Source of the DNA: DATMBF01 sp035559595
Lineage (GTDB): Bacteria > Bacteroidota > Ignavibacteria > UBA10030
Reading direction: 5' to 3'
Assembly (NCBI GenBank): GCA_035559595.1
Contig: DATMBF010000013.1
Location: forward strand, 1 to 64,000
Length of the DNA stretch: 64,000 nt
In this document: positions 7,929 to 17,336 of the stretch, in pieces
Position numbering within the stretch: position 1 is the first letter of the stretch
How the letters are laid out: each line of letters begins with the position of its first letter
Position numbers and translations under genes: made by a program
Notes under the pieces: model-generated
Databases searched by the model: none
Seen by the model: only the letters and a program-made list of their open reading frames with translations
What the model was told of the DNA's origin: nothing

Positions 7929-9341
7929 TTACTGAACCGCCTGTTCAAGTGGAACGACCTCGATTGGACCAAGTCCCGCAAGCGAATCCTGTGTTTCCTT
8001 CGGATTCGTCACCACCATAATGATAACATCGTCCAGCAGGAAGTACTTCTGCACAACCCTTTTGACGTCGTCGAGGGTAACGTTCTTCAGCCGCTGCACG
8101 TATGTTTCAAGGTGGTCGTTTGGGAATCCGTAAAAGATCATCTCGCTCAGGTTCGACGCAAGGTTCTCCGGCGCCTGAAGATCGCGGGCGAAGTCGCCGG
8201 CAAGGTAGTTTTGCGCTTTCAGCAGCTCCTCTTTTGTGGCCCCCTTCTCGCGATACTTTCGCACTTCCTCCAGGGCGACGTCAATCGTTTCCCTCGTCGT
8301 AGGATTTTTGGTGAAGGTGGAGATCAAATACATGCCCCCTCGTTCGTAAGCAGGAAAAGCGCTTCGCGCACCGTAGCTGAGACTGCGCTTGACGCGAATC
8401 TCCTCAACGAGGCGTGAGGTGAATCCGTTTCCGAGAATGCTGTTCGCAACCTGAACCGCAAACCAGTCCGGATTTCTCACATCAATTCCCACATTCCCAA
8501 TGCGAATCTGTGTCTGCGTAACATCGGGCTTGCTGACGACGACAACCTTTCGACCTTTCATCGCTGTGGGGGCACTAGCGGAGGCTATTCGCGGAGTCCC
8601 TTTCTGCCATCCGCCGAAGACCTGCTTCACCTTCTCCAGCATTTCATTGGCATGGAAATCTCCGACAACAACGAGGATCGCGTTATTGGGAAGAAACGTT
8701 TCCTTGTAGAATCTGCTCACGGCATCGCGTGTCATTTTCTTGAGCGATGCGGCGGTACCGATTGCGGGGTTGCCGTAAGGATGGTTTCCATAAACACGTC
8801 GTGCAAAGTAGAGGCCTGCGACCGAGCTTGGCTCCTCTTTGTATTGCTCGATAGTGGCCAGGCGCTGGGAGCGTTCCCGGTCGAGTTCCTCCTGAGGAAA
8901 TGTGGGGGAGAGAACAACCTCGGCAAACAATGTGAGACCGGCATCGAGATCCTTTTTGAGGAACTCGCTGCTCACACCGAACCTATCGACTCCGGCACCG
9001 GCGTTTAATGTTCCGCCGATGAAGTCGATATCCTCGGCAATCTTCGTGGCACTCCGTGCAGTCGTTCCTTTTTTCAAGAGACCGGCTGTCATGCTCGCCA
9101 GGCCCACGAGCGTGTCCGGATCGACCGACGATCCTCCACGAACTGTGAGTTGAAGCTCAACGAGCGGCAGACGATGGTACTCCATCAAAACAACAGTAAG
9201 GCCGTTGTCAAGAACATGCTTGGAGAATGGCGGGATCTGGATCTTTCCTCCCGTTGCCGCCGGCTGGGACTGGGCAAAGGCCACACCTGAATGAACAAGT
9301 GCAAAAATAAGAACAAGAACTGCTGCACGAAAAGTTTTCAT
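7929..9341 (-). CDS. M16 family peptidase-like protein, non-catalytic subunit
   Basis: 470 residues with a signal peptide (ending SGVAFAQ) and two M16 halves. The position where HxxEH should stand reads LVGLASMTAGLL, so the zinc ligands are missing. The C-terminal half keeps the Arg/Tyr pair (RVKRSLSYGARS) typical of the partner subunit. By analogy with mitochondrial processing peptidase-like and paired bacterial M16 proteins, it should form a heterodimer with the catalytic protein encoded just upstream, whose stop overlaps its start by ATGA. Exported, probably periplasmic; substrate unknown. Confidence 0.8.
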   Translation of the reverse strand: MKTFRAAVLVLIFALVHSGVAFAQSQPAATGGKIQIPPFSKHVLDNGLTVVLMEYHRLPLVELQLTVRGGSSVDPDTLVGLASMTAGLLKKGTTARSATKIAEDIDFIGGTLNAGAGVDRFGVSSEFLKKDLDAGLTLFAEVVLSPTFPQEELDRERSQRLATIEQYKEEPSSVAGLYFARRVYGNHPYGNPAIGTAASLKKMTRDAVSRFYKETFLPNNAILVVVGDFHANEMLEKVKQVFGGWQKGTPRIASASAPTAMKGRKVVVVSKPDVTQTQIRIGNVGIDVRNPDWFAVQVANSILGNGFTSRLVEEIRVKRSLSYGARSAFPAYERGGMYLISTFTKNPTTRETIDVALEEVRKYREKGATKEELLKAQNYLAGDFARDLQAPENLASNLSEMIFYGFPNDHLETYVQRLKNVTLDDVKRVVQKYFLLDDVIIMVVTNPKETQDSLAGLGPIEVVPLEQAVQ

Positions 9342-10675
9342 GGCTGATCTTCGAGTTGGTGTGAAGTGGTTTCGGTTTTCTCGGGCACGAGCGTGACAAC
9401 AGTCCGCCGCATCGGATCAAACAGCCGGTTGGCAACACGACGGATGTCCTCCTTAGTGACTCTGGCATAAGCCTCCGTAACGGTGAATGCTTTCTTGTAG
9501 TCTCCATGGATGACCTCGTAGTAGCCAAGAATGAATCCCGTGCCCTGGTTTGTTTTGAACCTGCGGACGAAATCCGCCTGCGCCGTGTTCTTCGCCTTCT
9601 GAAGCTCTTGCTCGGTAACCCCATCCTTCTTCACTGTTTCGATGATCTCATAAATCTCTTTCTCCGCCTGCTCTGTCGCGAATCCTTGCTTCATCTGCGC
9701 GTAGAACCCGAAGAGTCCCGGATCAACATAATCGTCCGTCCACGCCGAAACCGTTGCGCACATCTGTTTTTCATAGACAAGCTGTTTGTACAGTCGCGAG
9801 CTCTGGCCGCGGGAGAGAATAAGCGACAACACCTCCGTCGCGTAGTAATCGGAATCTGACACCGCCACTCCTTTGTAGCCGATCATCACCGCCGGCAATT
9901 GAGCAGCTTTATGAAATTGGATTCTCCGCTCGCCGCGTTGCTCCGGCTCGGGATTGTTCGGCTGACGGGGTGGTCGCTGCGCCGGAATCCGCTCGAACGA
10001 GGAGCGAATGTTCCTGACGGCATCATCCGATCGAAAGTCGCCCGTGAGAATAACCACGGCATTATTTGGTGCATAGTAGATGCGGAAGAATTCCTTGCAG
10101 TCATTAAGGTTGATATTATCCAGATCTCCCATCCAGCCGACGACGGGATTTTGATAGGGATGAGCCGTAAATGCTGCCGCGTAGAGCTCTTCATACATTT
10201 TGCTGCGAACGTTATTATCAACACTCACTCTTCGCTCCTCTTTCACAATTCCGCGCTCTTGTTCGAGATTCGCTGAATCAATTTTCAGCGAACGCATCCG
10301 GTCAGCTTCCAGGTCGAGCACCTTCTCCAACAGGTCGCTGTTGAATTCCTCCCAATAGTTCGTGAAATCATTCCACGTCGATCCGTTCGAATATCCTCCC
10401 CCCGCTTCCAAAATTCTGTCGAAGTCCCCCGGTTTGTACTTCTTTGAGCCGTTGAACATCATGTGCTCAAAGAGGTGAGAAATGCCGGTTGTGCCCAACT
10501 TTTCGTGCCGGTTTCCGACTTTGAAGTACACGTAGTAGCAAATGCTCGGAACAGTGTGGTCTTCGACCAGGAGGATTTTCATCCCGTTCTTCAGCATGTA
10601 CTCCTGCACATCCACCTTCTGAGAGAGAAGAAGCGACGTGGGCAGAAGAATAAACAACAAGCGTGCGTATTTCAT
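9338..10675 (-). CDS. M16 family zinc metallopeptidase, catalytic subunit
   Basis: 445 residues with an N-terminal signal (LLFILLPTSLLLSQ). The inverted zinc motif HLFEH is at residues 67-71, and a Glu 76 residues later (E147 in IVKEERRVS) is the expected third ligand. The middle carries FYAQMKQGF and an M16 C-terminal domain. It overlaps the non-catalytic partner by four bases, so the two are translationally coupled. Likely a secreted or periplasmic processing peptidase. Confidence 0.88.
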   Translation of the reverse strand: MKYARLLFILLPTSLLLSQKVDVQEYMLKNGMKILLVEDHTVPSICYYVYFKVGNRHEKLGTTGISHLFEHMMFNGSKKYKPGDFDRILEAGGGYSNGSTWNDFTNYWEEFNSDLLEKVLDLEADRMRSLKIDSANLEQERGIVKEERRVSVDNNVRSKMYEELYAAAFTAHPYQNPVVGWMGDLDNINLNDCKEFFRIYYAPNNAVVILTGDFRSDDAVRNIRSSFERIPAQRPPRQPNNPEPEQRGERRIQFHKAAQLPAVMIGYKGVAVSDSDYYATEVLSLILSRGQSSRLYKQLVYEKQMCATVSAWTDDYVDPGLFGFYAQMKQGFATEQAEKEIYEIIETVKKDGVTEQELQKAKNTAQADFVRRFKTNQGTGFILGYYEVIHGDYKKAFTVTEAYARVTKEDIRRVANRLFDPMRRTVVTLVPEKTETTSHQLEDQP

Positions 10676-10750
10676 ACATTACCTTTCTTTGGATATGAAT
10701 TCTCCCGTTATCCTTCCTCCTCCGTACTTCCTCCTCGTTCCCCCGCTCCG

Positions 10751-12625
10751 CTAGATCGCATCCCCTCTCAGTTGTCGAATTCTCTTCCGCGCCTCCTCGG
10801 CAAAGAGGGAATTCGGATAACGCACAAGAAGTTGCTCGTACGCCTCAATAGCTCTCTGCGGATCCTTCAGATGCTGCTCATGGATTTCGCCGATACGCAT
10901 GTGTGCACGGTCACGAAAGATACTTAATGGCATATCGTCAGCAAGCCTTCGGAAGGTCGTCAGTGCATCCTGGTATTGACGCAAATTCACCTGCAGCTCG
11001 CCGATGCGAAGAAGCGCGTCGTCAACGAGCAGGGCCGTAGGATACATCTTGACGATTTCCTGAAAGCGCTTAAGCGCTTCGGAGAACTTCCGCTGACGCA
11101 TCAACAAATCCGCTCGAGAGAACTCAACAAGAGCGGCCGGAACCGTCGATCGGTTTTCCTGGATAAAGTACTGGAGCTGCAGCGCGTCATTGGCGAGATC
11201 CGTTCCGATGTTGGCCGTAAGCTTCTCGAGTTTTGAAAGGGCTGAATCCGTCTTCCCCTCAAAATACTCAAGCTCCGCAAGAGCAAACAACGCTCGCTCT
11301 TTTGCCTGATCCGGAAACGTGGCAAACGCTTGCTGGCCAGGAAGGCGCCTGATCAACGGTGCCTGTCGGAAGAGCGACTCGAATTCTTGTCGCGCCTTCG
11401 CGAGGTTGTTCTGCTCGATGAAGATCTCTCCCATACCAAAGGTCGCCTCCACGACATGATGGAGATTGATCGCCAGCACTCTTACCGCTTCAAAAGACTT
11501 CAACGCACCATCGAGATCTCCAAATCGAGAGCGTTTGATGACCCCGATGCGATAATGGGCTTGCGAAGCTACTTCAGAGTTCGGGTAATCTGCAATAACT
11601 TTTTCATACAACACAATCGCGCCTCTGTAGCTTGGCCTCGTTTCCGTCTGGGGAATTGCGGAAGGCGCCTTTGTCGTGTCGGACTCCTCGCTCAGTTCCT
11701 CGATTGCCCGCGCGTAGCCGAGTCTCGCAAACGGAAGTCTCCCCTCAACCGGATACCGATCGATGACCTCCCTAAACGCTTTTGCGGCAACGGCATAGGC
11801 ACCCTCGTGGAAAGCGCGATTGGCAAAGTTAAATATCTCCGCGCCATTCATTTTGGTCAGCCGGTCGAGCGTTCGGTATTCCTCGTACGCCGACTCGAAA
11901 TCCTTTCGCTCCATGTAAAGCCAGCCTAACAGAGTCCTGAGCGCCGTATTCTCTTGTGCTCGTCGCACCTCTTCTCGAACGACCCGCAACGCGGCCTGGA
12001 TTCCTTCATCCCGAATAGTGTAGGAAGAAATGCGTGACTGAATGTAGGAAAGCTGTTGGGGAGTGACCTGCAGAATGTTGCAGTATTCCTTTGTGGCAAG
12101 ATCGTACTGCTGGAGCGCTCCGTAGAGGGCGGCAAGATCTTCGGCAAAGAGGCGTTGGTTTCCTGTTTCTGATCGGGCTTTGAGGTACGTCGTTATGGCT
12201 TTGTCATACAGGCGCACTTCGATCATATTCGATGCGACAAGCCGGTAGATGCTGGCATTCTTCGGGTCGCGCCTGAGCACGGATTGCCATATCGAATCGG
12301 CTGCTGCCTCCTCTCCTTTATGATATCGTATGCTTGCCAGCGAGCTCATCAAGGTCGGGTCGTATGACTGGAGGCGCATTCGTTCTTCGATCAGCGCGAT
12401 GGCTTGATCGTACTGTTTCAGGTTGATGTAGCAACGACGGAGGCCGTCGAAGTAAACGTAGTTCACGGGATCGGATTGATAGAGAGTTTCGTAGAGAGCT
12501 GCTGCTCGTTCCCAATCTCCACCCTGCTCGAAACTTTGCGCAAGCCGCAGGCGCATCGTGTTTTGTTCCTGAGCAATAAGTGTGGCGGGAAAGAGAACTG
12601 TGAGGAGGAGGAGAGTTTTTTTCAT
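10751..12625 (-). CDS. TPR-repeat protein, exported
   Basis: About 624 residues from the ATG at 12625; the frame also opens at a GTG one codon earlier. The signal is LLLLTVLFPATLIAQ. Most of the chain is tetratricopeptide repeats (GGDWERAAALYETLYQSDP, KFSEALKRFQEIVKMYPTA, DPQRAIEAYEQLLVRYPNS), with the last five repeats of the YbgF/BamD style (YP.S..A..A..RIG). Probably a periplasmic scaffold for an envelope complex. No catalytic domain is visible. A Bacteroidota-type promoter lies ~20 bp upstream. Confidence 0.75.
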   Translation of the reverse strand: MKKTLLLLTVLFPATLIAQEQNTMRLRLAQSFEQGGDWERAAALYETLYQSDPVNYVYFDGLRRCYINLKQYDQAIALIEERMRLQSYDPTLMSSLASIRYHKGEEAAADSIWQSVLRRDPKNASIYRLVASNMIEVRLYDKAITTYLKARSETGNQRLFAEDLAALYGALQQYDLATKEYCNILQVTPQQLSYIQSRISSYTIRDEGIQAALRVVREEVRRAQENTALRTLLGWLYMERKDFESAYEEYRTLDRLTKMNGAEIFNFANRAFHEGAYAVAAKAFREVIDRYPVEGRLPFARLGYARAIEELSEESDTTKAPSAIPQTETRPSYRGAIVLYEKVIADYPNSEVASQAHYRIGVIKRSRFGDLDGALKSFEAVRVLAINLHHVVEATFGMGEIFIEQNNLAKARQEFESLFRQAPLIRRLPGQQAFATFPDQAKERALFALAELEYFEGKTDSALSKLEKLTANIGTDLANDALQLQYFIQENRSTVPAALVEFSRADLLMRQRKFSEALKRFQEIVKMYPTALLVDDALLRIGELQVNLRQYQDALTTFRRLADDMPLSIFRDRAHMRIGEIHEQHLKDPQRAIEAYEQLLVRYPNSLFAEEARKRIRQLRGDAI

Positions 12626-12647
12626 CACTGCATCATGACCATTTGGG

Positions 12648-12677
12648 GCAATATACCAAAAAAGGGTGTTGGTTCAA
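12648..12677 (-). promoter_or_regulatory. Bacteroidota-type promoter for the TPR gene
   Basis: On the minus strand: TTG (12677-12675), 19 bases, TATATTGC (12655-12648). The transcription start would be about 16 bases before the ATG at 12625, in keeping with the lack of a Shine-Dalgarno. Confidence 0.45.
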
Positions 12678-12688
12678 ATGTACCTACC

Positions 12689-12719
12689 TTGACTCCCCCC
12701 GCGAATTTGATTACCTTTT
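12689..12719 (+). promoter_or_regulatory. Bacteroidota-type promoter for dxr
   Basis: TTG (12689-12691), 20 bases, TACCTTTT (12712-12719). The start point would lie only a few bases before the ATG at 12730, so the dxr message would be nearly leaderless, matching the absence of a Shine-Dalgarno. Confidence 0.4.
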
Positions 12720-12729
12720 TGACATCTCA

Positions 12730-13887
12730 ATGCCGCAAAAAGATGCAACAAATATTGCCATTCTCGGCTCGACCGGATCAATCGGTCAGAATAGCCTTAA
12801 TGTCATCAAGAACTTCCCCGACCGGTTCCGCGTCACCTACCTCACAGCACACAGAAACATCGACCTGCTGCGCCAGCAAATTGCTGAATTCAACCCCAAA
12901 GGCGTTGTCGTTCTCGATCCGCACCATGCAAAAGAGCTGAAATATGCGGTCGACGGGAGCGTCGAAGTGTTTCACGGCCCGGAGGGACTCGAAGAGATCG
13001 TTACACGCCCCGATGTCGATGTGGTGATCAGCTCGTTGGTCGGATTTGCCGGTCTCAAACCCACGATTTCGGCAATCAAACAAAAGAAGCGGGTTGCACT
13101 TGCCAACAAAGAGACTCTTGTCGTGGCCGGAGAGATCATCACCCGACTTCTCAAAGAGCATCAGGTCCCCCTTATTCCTATCGACAGCGAGCACAGCGCA
13201 ATTCTTCAGTGCCTCGTTGGTGAGGATCGAAAGAAGGTCGCAAAGTTGATCCTTACCGCTTCCGGCGGTCCTTTTCTCAACACACCGAAGGAACGGTTCA
13301 ACGAAATCACCGTCGAGCAAGCTCTCTGCCATCCCAACTGGAAAATGGGAAGGAAGATCACCATCGATTCCGCGACCTTGATGAATAAAGGACTCGAGGT
13401 TATTGAAGCCCACTGGCTCTTCGACCTCCCTCCGGAACGGATCGAAGTCCTGATCCATCCCCAATCCATTATCCATTCAATGGTTGAATTCGTGGATGGC
13501 TCGCTGAAGGCACAGCTTGGGCTTCCTGATATGAAGATCCCGATTCAGTACGCGCTGACCTATCCCGACCGCTCCCCGATGAACGGCGCAAGAGTGGATT
13601 TCCCCAAGCTGGGTTCAATAACGTTCCTCGAACCCGATCATGAGCGATTTCCCGCCCTTCGGCTTGCCTATTCCGCATTAAAGATGGGGGGAACTGCCCC
13701 GGCCGTTTTGAATGCTGCAAACGAAGTCGCCGTGCAGGCATTCCTCGATCGTAGGATCGGATTCGGTCGGATTCCGACTCTCATCGAAGAGGCTCTTGGA
13801 GATCATTCAGTAAAAACCTCCCCTTCTCTTAACCAAATTATCGAAGCCGATAGGGAAACCCGCGAGTTTGTCTCCAGTCACCTCTAA
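12730..13887 (+). CDS. dxr: 1-deoxy-D-xylulose 5-phosphate reductoisomerase
   Basis: 385 residues. Converts DXP to 2-C-methyl-D-erythritol 4-phosphate with NADPH in the non-mevalonate isoprenoid pathway; cytoplasmic. The NADPH loop GSTGSIG is near residue 13. The metal and substrate motifs DSEHSAILQC, TASGGPFLN, HPNWKMGRKITIDSATLMNK and IHPQSIIHSMVEF are all present in order. I use the ATG at 12730 (MPQKDATNIAILG) because the frame upstream has no family similarity and a promoter-like site lies inside it. rseP follows after 30 bp, a common pairing. Confidence 0.96.
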   Translation: MPQKDATNIAILGSTGSIGQNSLNVIKNFPDRFRVTYLTAHRNIDLLRQQIAEFNPKGVVVLDPHHAKELKYAVDGSVEVFHGPEGLEEIVTRPDVDVVISSLVGFAGLKPTISAIKQKKRVALANKETLVVAGEIITRLLKEHQVPLIPIDSEHSAILQCLVGEDRKKVAKLILTASGGPFLNTPKERFNEITVEQALCHPNWKMGRKITIDSATLMNKGLEVIEAHWLFDLPPERIEVLIHPQSIIHSMVEFVDGSLKAQLGLPDMKIPIQYALTYPDRSPMNGARVDFPKLGSITFLEPDHERFPALRLAYSALKMGGTAPAVLNAANEVAVQAFLDRRIGFGRIPTLIEEALGDHSVKTSPSLNQIIEADRETREFVSSHL

Positions 13888-13917
13888 AGGCATTTCCGCA
13901 TATCATCAACTGAACCT

Positions 13918-15231
13918 ATGGAAATTCTCAACACCATTTTCTATTTCGTTCTGACGATCGGCGTTCTTGTTCTTGTGCATGAGTTCGGCCACTTTGCCGC
14001 CGCCAAGCTCTTCGGAATGAGAGTCGAGCGTTTCAGCATCGGCTTTCCACCTCGAGCATTCGGCAAGCAGATCGGCGAGACAGACTATTGTGTCTCCTGG
14101 ATTCCCATTGGCGGATACGTGAAAATTGCCGGTATGATTGATGAGAGCTTCGACACAGAGTTTCTCAAGCGCTCTCCTGAGCCGTGGGAGTTCCGCGCAA
14201 AACCAGTCTGGCAGCGGATGGTCGTTCTGGCTGCCGGGGTAATCATGAACCTTCTGCTGGCGGTAGGGATTTTCTGGGGAATCATCTACGTTCAGGGAAA
14301 AGTAGTACGACCCGTTACGGAGATCGGTTACGTAATCCCGGAAAGCGCCGCAGCAAAAGCGGGCGTGCAAAAAGGTGACAGAATCCTCAGCATCAATGGA
14401 ACGCCCGTGAAGCATTGGGATGAGATCGAGGCGATGATCTACGGCAGCGAAATGGGGAGCGATATTCACATGACGGTCGATAGGGGGGGAAGCCAGCTTC
14501 AGTTCTCGATTCCACGGAGCGAGATCCCGGATATTTCGGATGAACGGTTCGGACTTTTGCCGGCAGGGTTGCTTGCGTCAATATCTCGCATTGAGGAGGG
14601 GATGCCGGCTGCTTCGATTCCACTGAAGGTCGGTGATGTCATTCGGACGGTCAACGGCCGGCAGGTCAATTACCACTCTTTACCGAAAGTCATCAGCGAG
14701 AATGCTTCAAAAGAAGTTGTGTTGGGATGGACACGAAACGGTGAACCGTTTGAAGCCCGTGTTGTGCCGAATGCTGAAGGGCGAATCGGAGTGGCCCTGC
14801 AGGCGATTTACGCCGGACCTGTTGAACGAATGAAGTTTGGGATCTTTGCCGCTCTCGGCGAGAGTGTCAAAGACATTGTCGTGATGGTGGGACTCTTTAT
14901 GAAAAACATCTATGAGATTATTGCCGGCCGCGTGGAATTCGAGAAATCGGTTGGCGGTCCAATCGCAATTGCCCGGATCGCAACGCGATCCGCCGAAATC
15001 GGAATCGCAAGTTTTCTGACGATTATGGGCTGGCTCAGCATCAGTCTGGCAATACTTAACTTGTTGCCCTTTCCCGCTTTAGATGGCGGTCATTTAATGT
15101 TTTTAGCAATTGAAACTGTGTTTCGCCGTGAAATCCCGAACAAAGTGAAACTCATGATTCAACAAGTCGGTTTTGTCGCCTTGCTTGTGTTTATGGCCTT
15201 CGTATTGTATAATGACATCATGAATTTCTGA
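13918..15231 (+). CDS. rseP: Site-2 intramembrane zinc metalloprotease RseP
   Basis: 437 residues. Inner-membrane protease that cuts anti-sigma factors and similar membrane substrates. HEFGH in the first membrane segment (residues ~21-25) supplies two zinc ligands and the catalytic Glu; NLLPFPALDGGH near the C-terminus supplies the Asp ligand. Two PDZ domains lie between (around residues 130-210 and 215-290; VIPESAAAKAGVQKGDRIL is the first ligand groove). The final membrane segment ends FMAFVLYNDIMNF. Downstream of dxr, probably cotranscribed. Confidence 0.95.
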   Translation: MEILNTIFYFVLTIGVLVLVHEFGHFAAAKLFGMRVERFSIGFPPRAFGKQIGETDYCVSWIPIGGYVKIAGMIDESFDTEFLKRSPEPWEFRAKPVWQRMVVLAAGVIMNLLLAVGIFWGIIYVQGKVVRPVTEIGYVIPESAAAKAGVQKGDRILSINGTPVKHWDEIEAMIYGSEMGSDIHMTVDRGGSQLQFSIPRSEIPDISDERFGLLPAGLLASISRIEEGMPAASIPLKVGDVIRTVNGRQVNYHSLPKVISENASKEVVLGWTRNGEPFEARVVPNAEGRIGVALQAIYAGPVERMKFGIFAALGESVKDIVVMVGLFMKNIYEIIAGRVEFEKSVGGPIAIARIATRSAEIGIASFLTIMGWLSISLAILNLLPFPALDGGHLMFLAIETVFRREIPNKVKLMIQQVGFVALLVFMAFVLYNDIMNF

Positions 15232-15240
15232 GCATTTGCT

Positions 15241-15256
15241 TGTGACAATTGTCACC
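15241..15256. promoter_or_regulatory. CRP/FNR-type operator
   Basis: TGTGACAATTGTCACC matches the CRP half-sites TGTGA-N6-TCACA except for the last base; 15242-15255 is a perfect 14-bp palindrome. A TATAAA hexamer follows at 15281-15286, which puts the site centre near -44 from the expected start, about where a class II activator binds. The downstream gene group ends in an adenylate cyclase. Confidence 0.5.
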
Positions 15257-15315
15257 TTACTCTAACCGCGCGGGGCGTACTATAAAGTGTGAATCATTCC
15301 TATGGAGGAATATCG

Positions 15316-16404
15316 ATGATGAAGACTTTTTTGATGCGCACGATTTTCTTGGGCGCTCTGTTCTGTCTGCTCCTTCCGGCTATCGGAACCGCCCAGGTGA
15401 CTGTCAATCTGTCGCTGAATTTTGAGAACTACGACGTAGTTTTTTTGAGCGACTTCGTTGACGTCTCGACGCGAAAGCTCTCTCCCAACATCCCTAACGT
15501 CTACCTCGAGATGACGACCAATCCGCCCAACAGCACAATCGACATCTTTATGAGGGTTCGGGCCTATGTCCAGCTCAAAGGAAAAGTTGAGGAGCTTCTC
15601 GTTGATGCCGAGACAGAGGTGTTCAGACTTGCAGGATCGCGGACCATCTCTTCGAGAGATTTTGCCGGTGGATCGACGAGTGACGTAAAAGTAAAGCCCG
15701 GCTATTATGAGAACAAAAATCTGCGCGATGAGCTTGAAGACTACGCAAAGCGTTTCCCGACCGCGCCGGTTGGAACCTACCGGGTCGAAATGGAAGCATA
15801 TTCCTCCACATCCAATCCACCCATTGGCCGAGTCGCTCGAACGATTGAAATCAAGAATGCATCGGTGAGCGAAGTGCAGGTGACACTGATTGAGCCTCAA
15901 GAAGGCGCGGTCATTCCGACAACCCTTCCGGCCTTTTCATGGAATTCCGAAAAACCGAACGTTACGCTCTATATTTATGAGAAGCTGCCAATTCATCAAT
16001 CTCCCCAAGAGGCGATCACGGGTATTCCCCACCTCAAGATTGATCTCACGGGAATGTCCACGTTTGTTTATCCTCCGGATGCACCCCGTCGACTGGAGCC
16101 AAATAAGGGTTACTATTGGTACGTAGAGACATCAGTCTCCACGAACAGAGGGATCGAGAAGCGGCAGAGTGAGATTCGTTTCTTCCGGATTAAGTTGGAG
16201 AATCAGTGGGAGCGGGCACTGGAACAGGTCTTTGCAAACATGGGGGGAAATGCTGCAGGGACCTTTGCAACGATGCAAAACATTGGCTGGCTCCCAACAG
16301 GTCAAGTACTGCTGGATGGGCGCACATTAACGCGAGAGGAGTTTATTGCGTTGATCGGCTCATTAGTTCAGAGCAACACACCCGTCACTGTCAGGGTTGA
16401 GTAG
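15316..16404 (+). CDS. Secreted protein of unknown function
   Basis: 362 residues from the ATG at 15316 (GGAGG seven bases upstream; the frame extends nine codons further). The signal peptide is ...LGALFCLLLPAIGTAQ. The first ~180 residues are strand-rich (VNLSLNFENYDVVFLSDFVD), and residues ~190-290 look like an Ig-like or fibronectin-like segment (TLIEPQEGAVIPTTLPAFSW; YYWYVETSV). A Gly/Met-containing tail ends near VRVE. It is first in a run with the FecR, barrel and cyclase genes, suggesting an envelope role, but I recognise no named family. Confidence 0.6.
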   Translation: MMKTFLMRTIFLGALFCLLLPAIGTAQVTVNLSLNFENYDVVFLSDFVDVSTRKLSPNIPNVYLEMTTNPPNSTIDIFMRVRAYVQLKGKVEELLVDAETEVFRLAGSRTISSRDFAGGSTSDVKVKPGYYENKNLRDELEDYAKRFPTAPVGTYRVEMEAYSSTSNPPIGRVARTIEIKNASVSEVQVTLIEPQEGAVIPTTLPAFSWNSEKPNVTLYIYEKLPIHQSPQEAITGIPHLKIDLTGMSTFVYPPDAPRRLEPNKGYYWYVETSVSTNRGIEKRQSEIRFFRIKLENQWERALEQVFANMGGNAAGTFATMQNIGWLPTGQVLLDGRTLTREEFIALIGSLVQSNTPVTVRVE

Positions 16405-16443
16405 TCGAGGCGAACCGCTTAGAGAGAACTTAAGGAGAAGATC

Positions 16444-17196
16444 ATGAATCGCTATCGTTTAATGACTGTTATTCTTGTCGGCATTGTGCTCCTAGGGGCA
16501 AATGTCGGCTGGCGAGCGCCACAGGACAAGCGTGACATTCAAGCCGTTCTGCTGAAAGTCGTGCGCGATGTGACCAAAAAAACACCGGCGACGGGATGGC
16601 AGAAAGCAATTCCGGCCGACCGGCTCCGCTCAGGATATCAGGTGCGAACACAGGAAGGCTCGCTTGCCATGATTATGTTCGCCGATCAGACTCGCCTGGT
16701 GGTGCGTCAGAAATCCATCGTCGAGATTCGGGGAAATGTTGAAGGGAAGCAGATCCTCGATCGCAATGTTCACATTGACCGTGGAAATATCCAGTTCAAC
16801 GTGAAGAAGCAGGAGAGCGAACAGTTCCGGTTTACTTCACCGATCTCCGTTGCATCAATTCGTGGGACCGATGGCGCATTCATCGCAGGAGAAGATAGCG
16901 TTGATATTCTTATTATCCTCGAGGGGCTTGCGACGCTAACGAACCTTATCTCGAACCAATCCCAGGATGTCGGCACGGGGCAGACGGGGCAATCTGACGG
17001 CCAGGGGAATCTGAACGTACGACAATCGACGCCGGATGAACAAACCCAGGCATCCGAGAGTAGCGATGAAGGGCAAGGACAACAGGGTCAACAAGGACAA
17101 CAGCAGACTCAACAAAAGGTAAAGAAAACCTTGCGAATACCCGGTGAGGACAAGGACGGCAACCGAAAGACCATCATCATCGAGTGGGAGCAGTAA
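16444..17196 (+). CDS. FecR-domain periplasmic protein
   Basis: 250 residues with an N-terminal signal or anchor (LMTVILVGIVLLGANVG). Residues ~35-165 form a FecR-type beta domain (LRSGYQVRTQEGSLAMIMF; ISVASIRGTDGAFI). The tail is low complexity, rich in Gln and Gly (GQGQQGQQGQQQTQQ), then Lys/Arg-rich. Classical FecR proteins are anti-sigma partners in iron signalling, but here there is no cytoplasmic anti-sigma segment or sigma factor gene, so it is a free-standing FecR domain. AAGGAG precedes the ATG. Confidence 0.78.
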   Translation: MNRYRLMTVILVGIVLLGANVGWRAPQDKRDIQAVLLKVVRDVTKKTPATGWQKAIPADRLRSGYQVRTQEGSLAMIMFADQTRLVVRQKSIVEIRGNVEGKQILDRNVHIDRGNIQFNVKKQESEQFRFTSPISVASIRGTDGAFIAGEDSVDILIILEGLATLTNLISNQSQDVGTGQTGQSDGQGNLNVRQSTPDEQTQASESSDEGQGQQGQQGQQQTQQKVKKTLRIPGEDKDGNRKTIIIEWEQ

Positions 17197-17250
17197 CGCC
17201 GGAGTTGTCTCAACCCTTACCTTGCTTCCCTTTGAGACTTTTTCTACATT

Positions 17251-17289
17251 GAGCGACGGAAGAATCAGACCCTCCGTCGCTCTTTTGTT
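17251..17289 (+). terminator. Intrinsic terminator after the FecR gene
   Basis: A perfect 10-bp stem, GAGCGACGGA / TCCGTCGCTC, with a 12-base loop, followed by TTTTGTTT. It may partly separate the FecR gene from the barrel gene downstream. Confidence 0.75.
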
Positions 17290-17336
17290 TCCTCGCAACC
17301 GATAGCTCATCATCAGACCTTATGTAGGGAGTGTGT

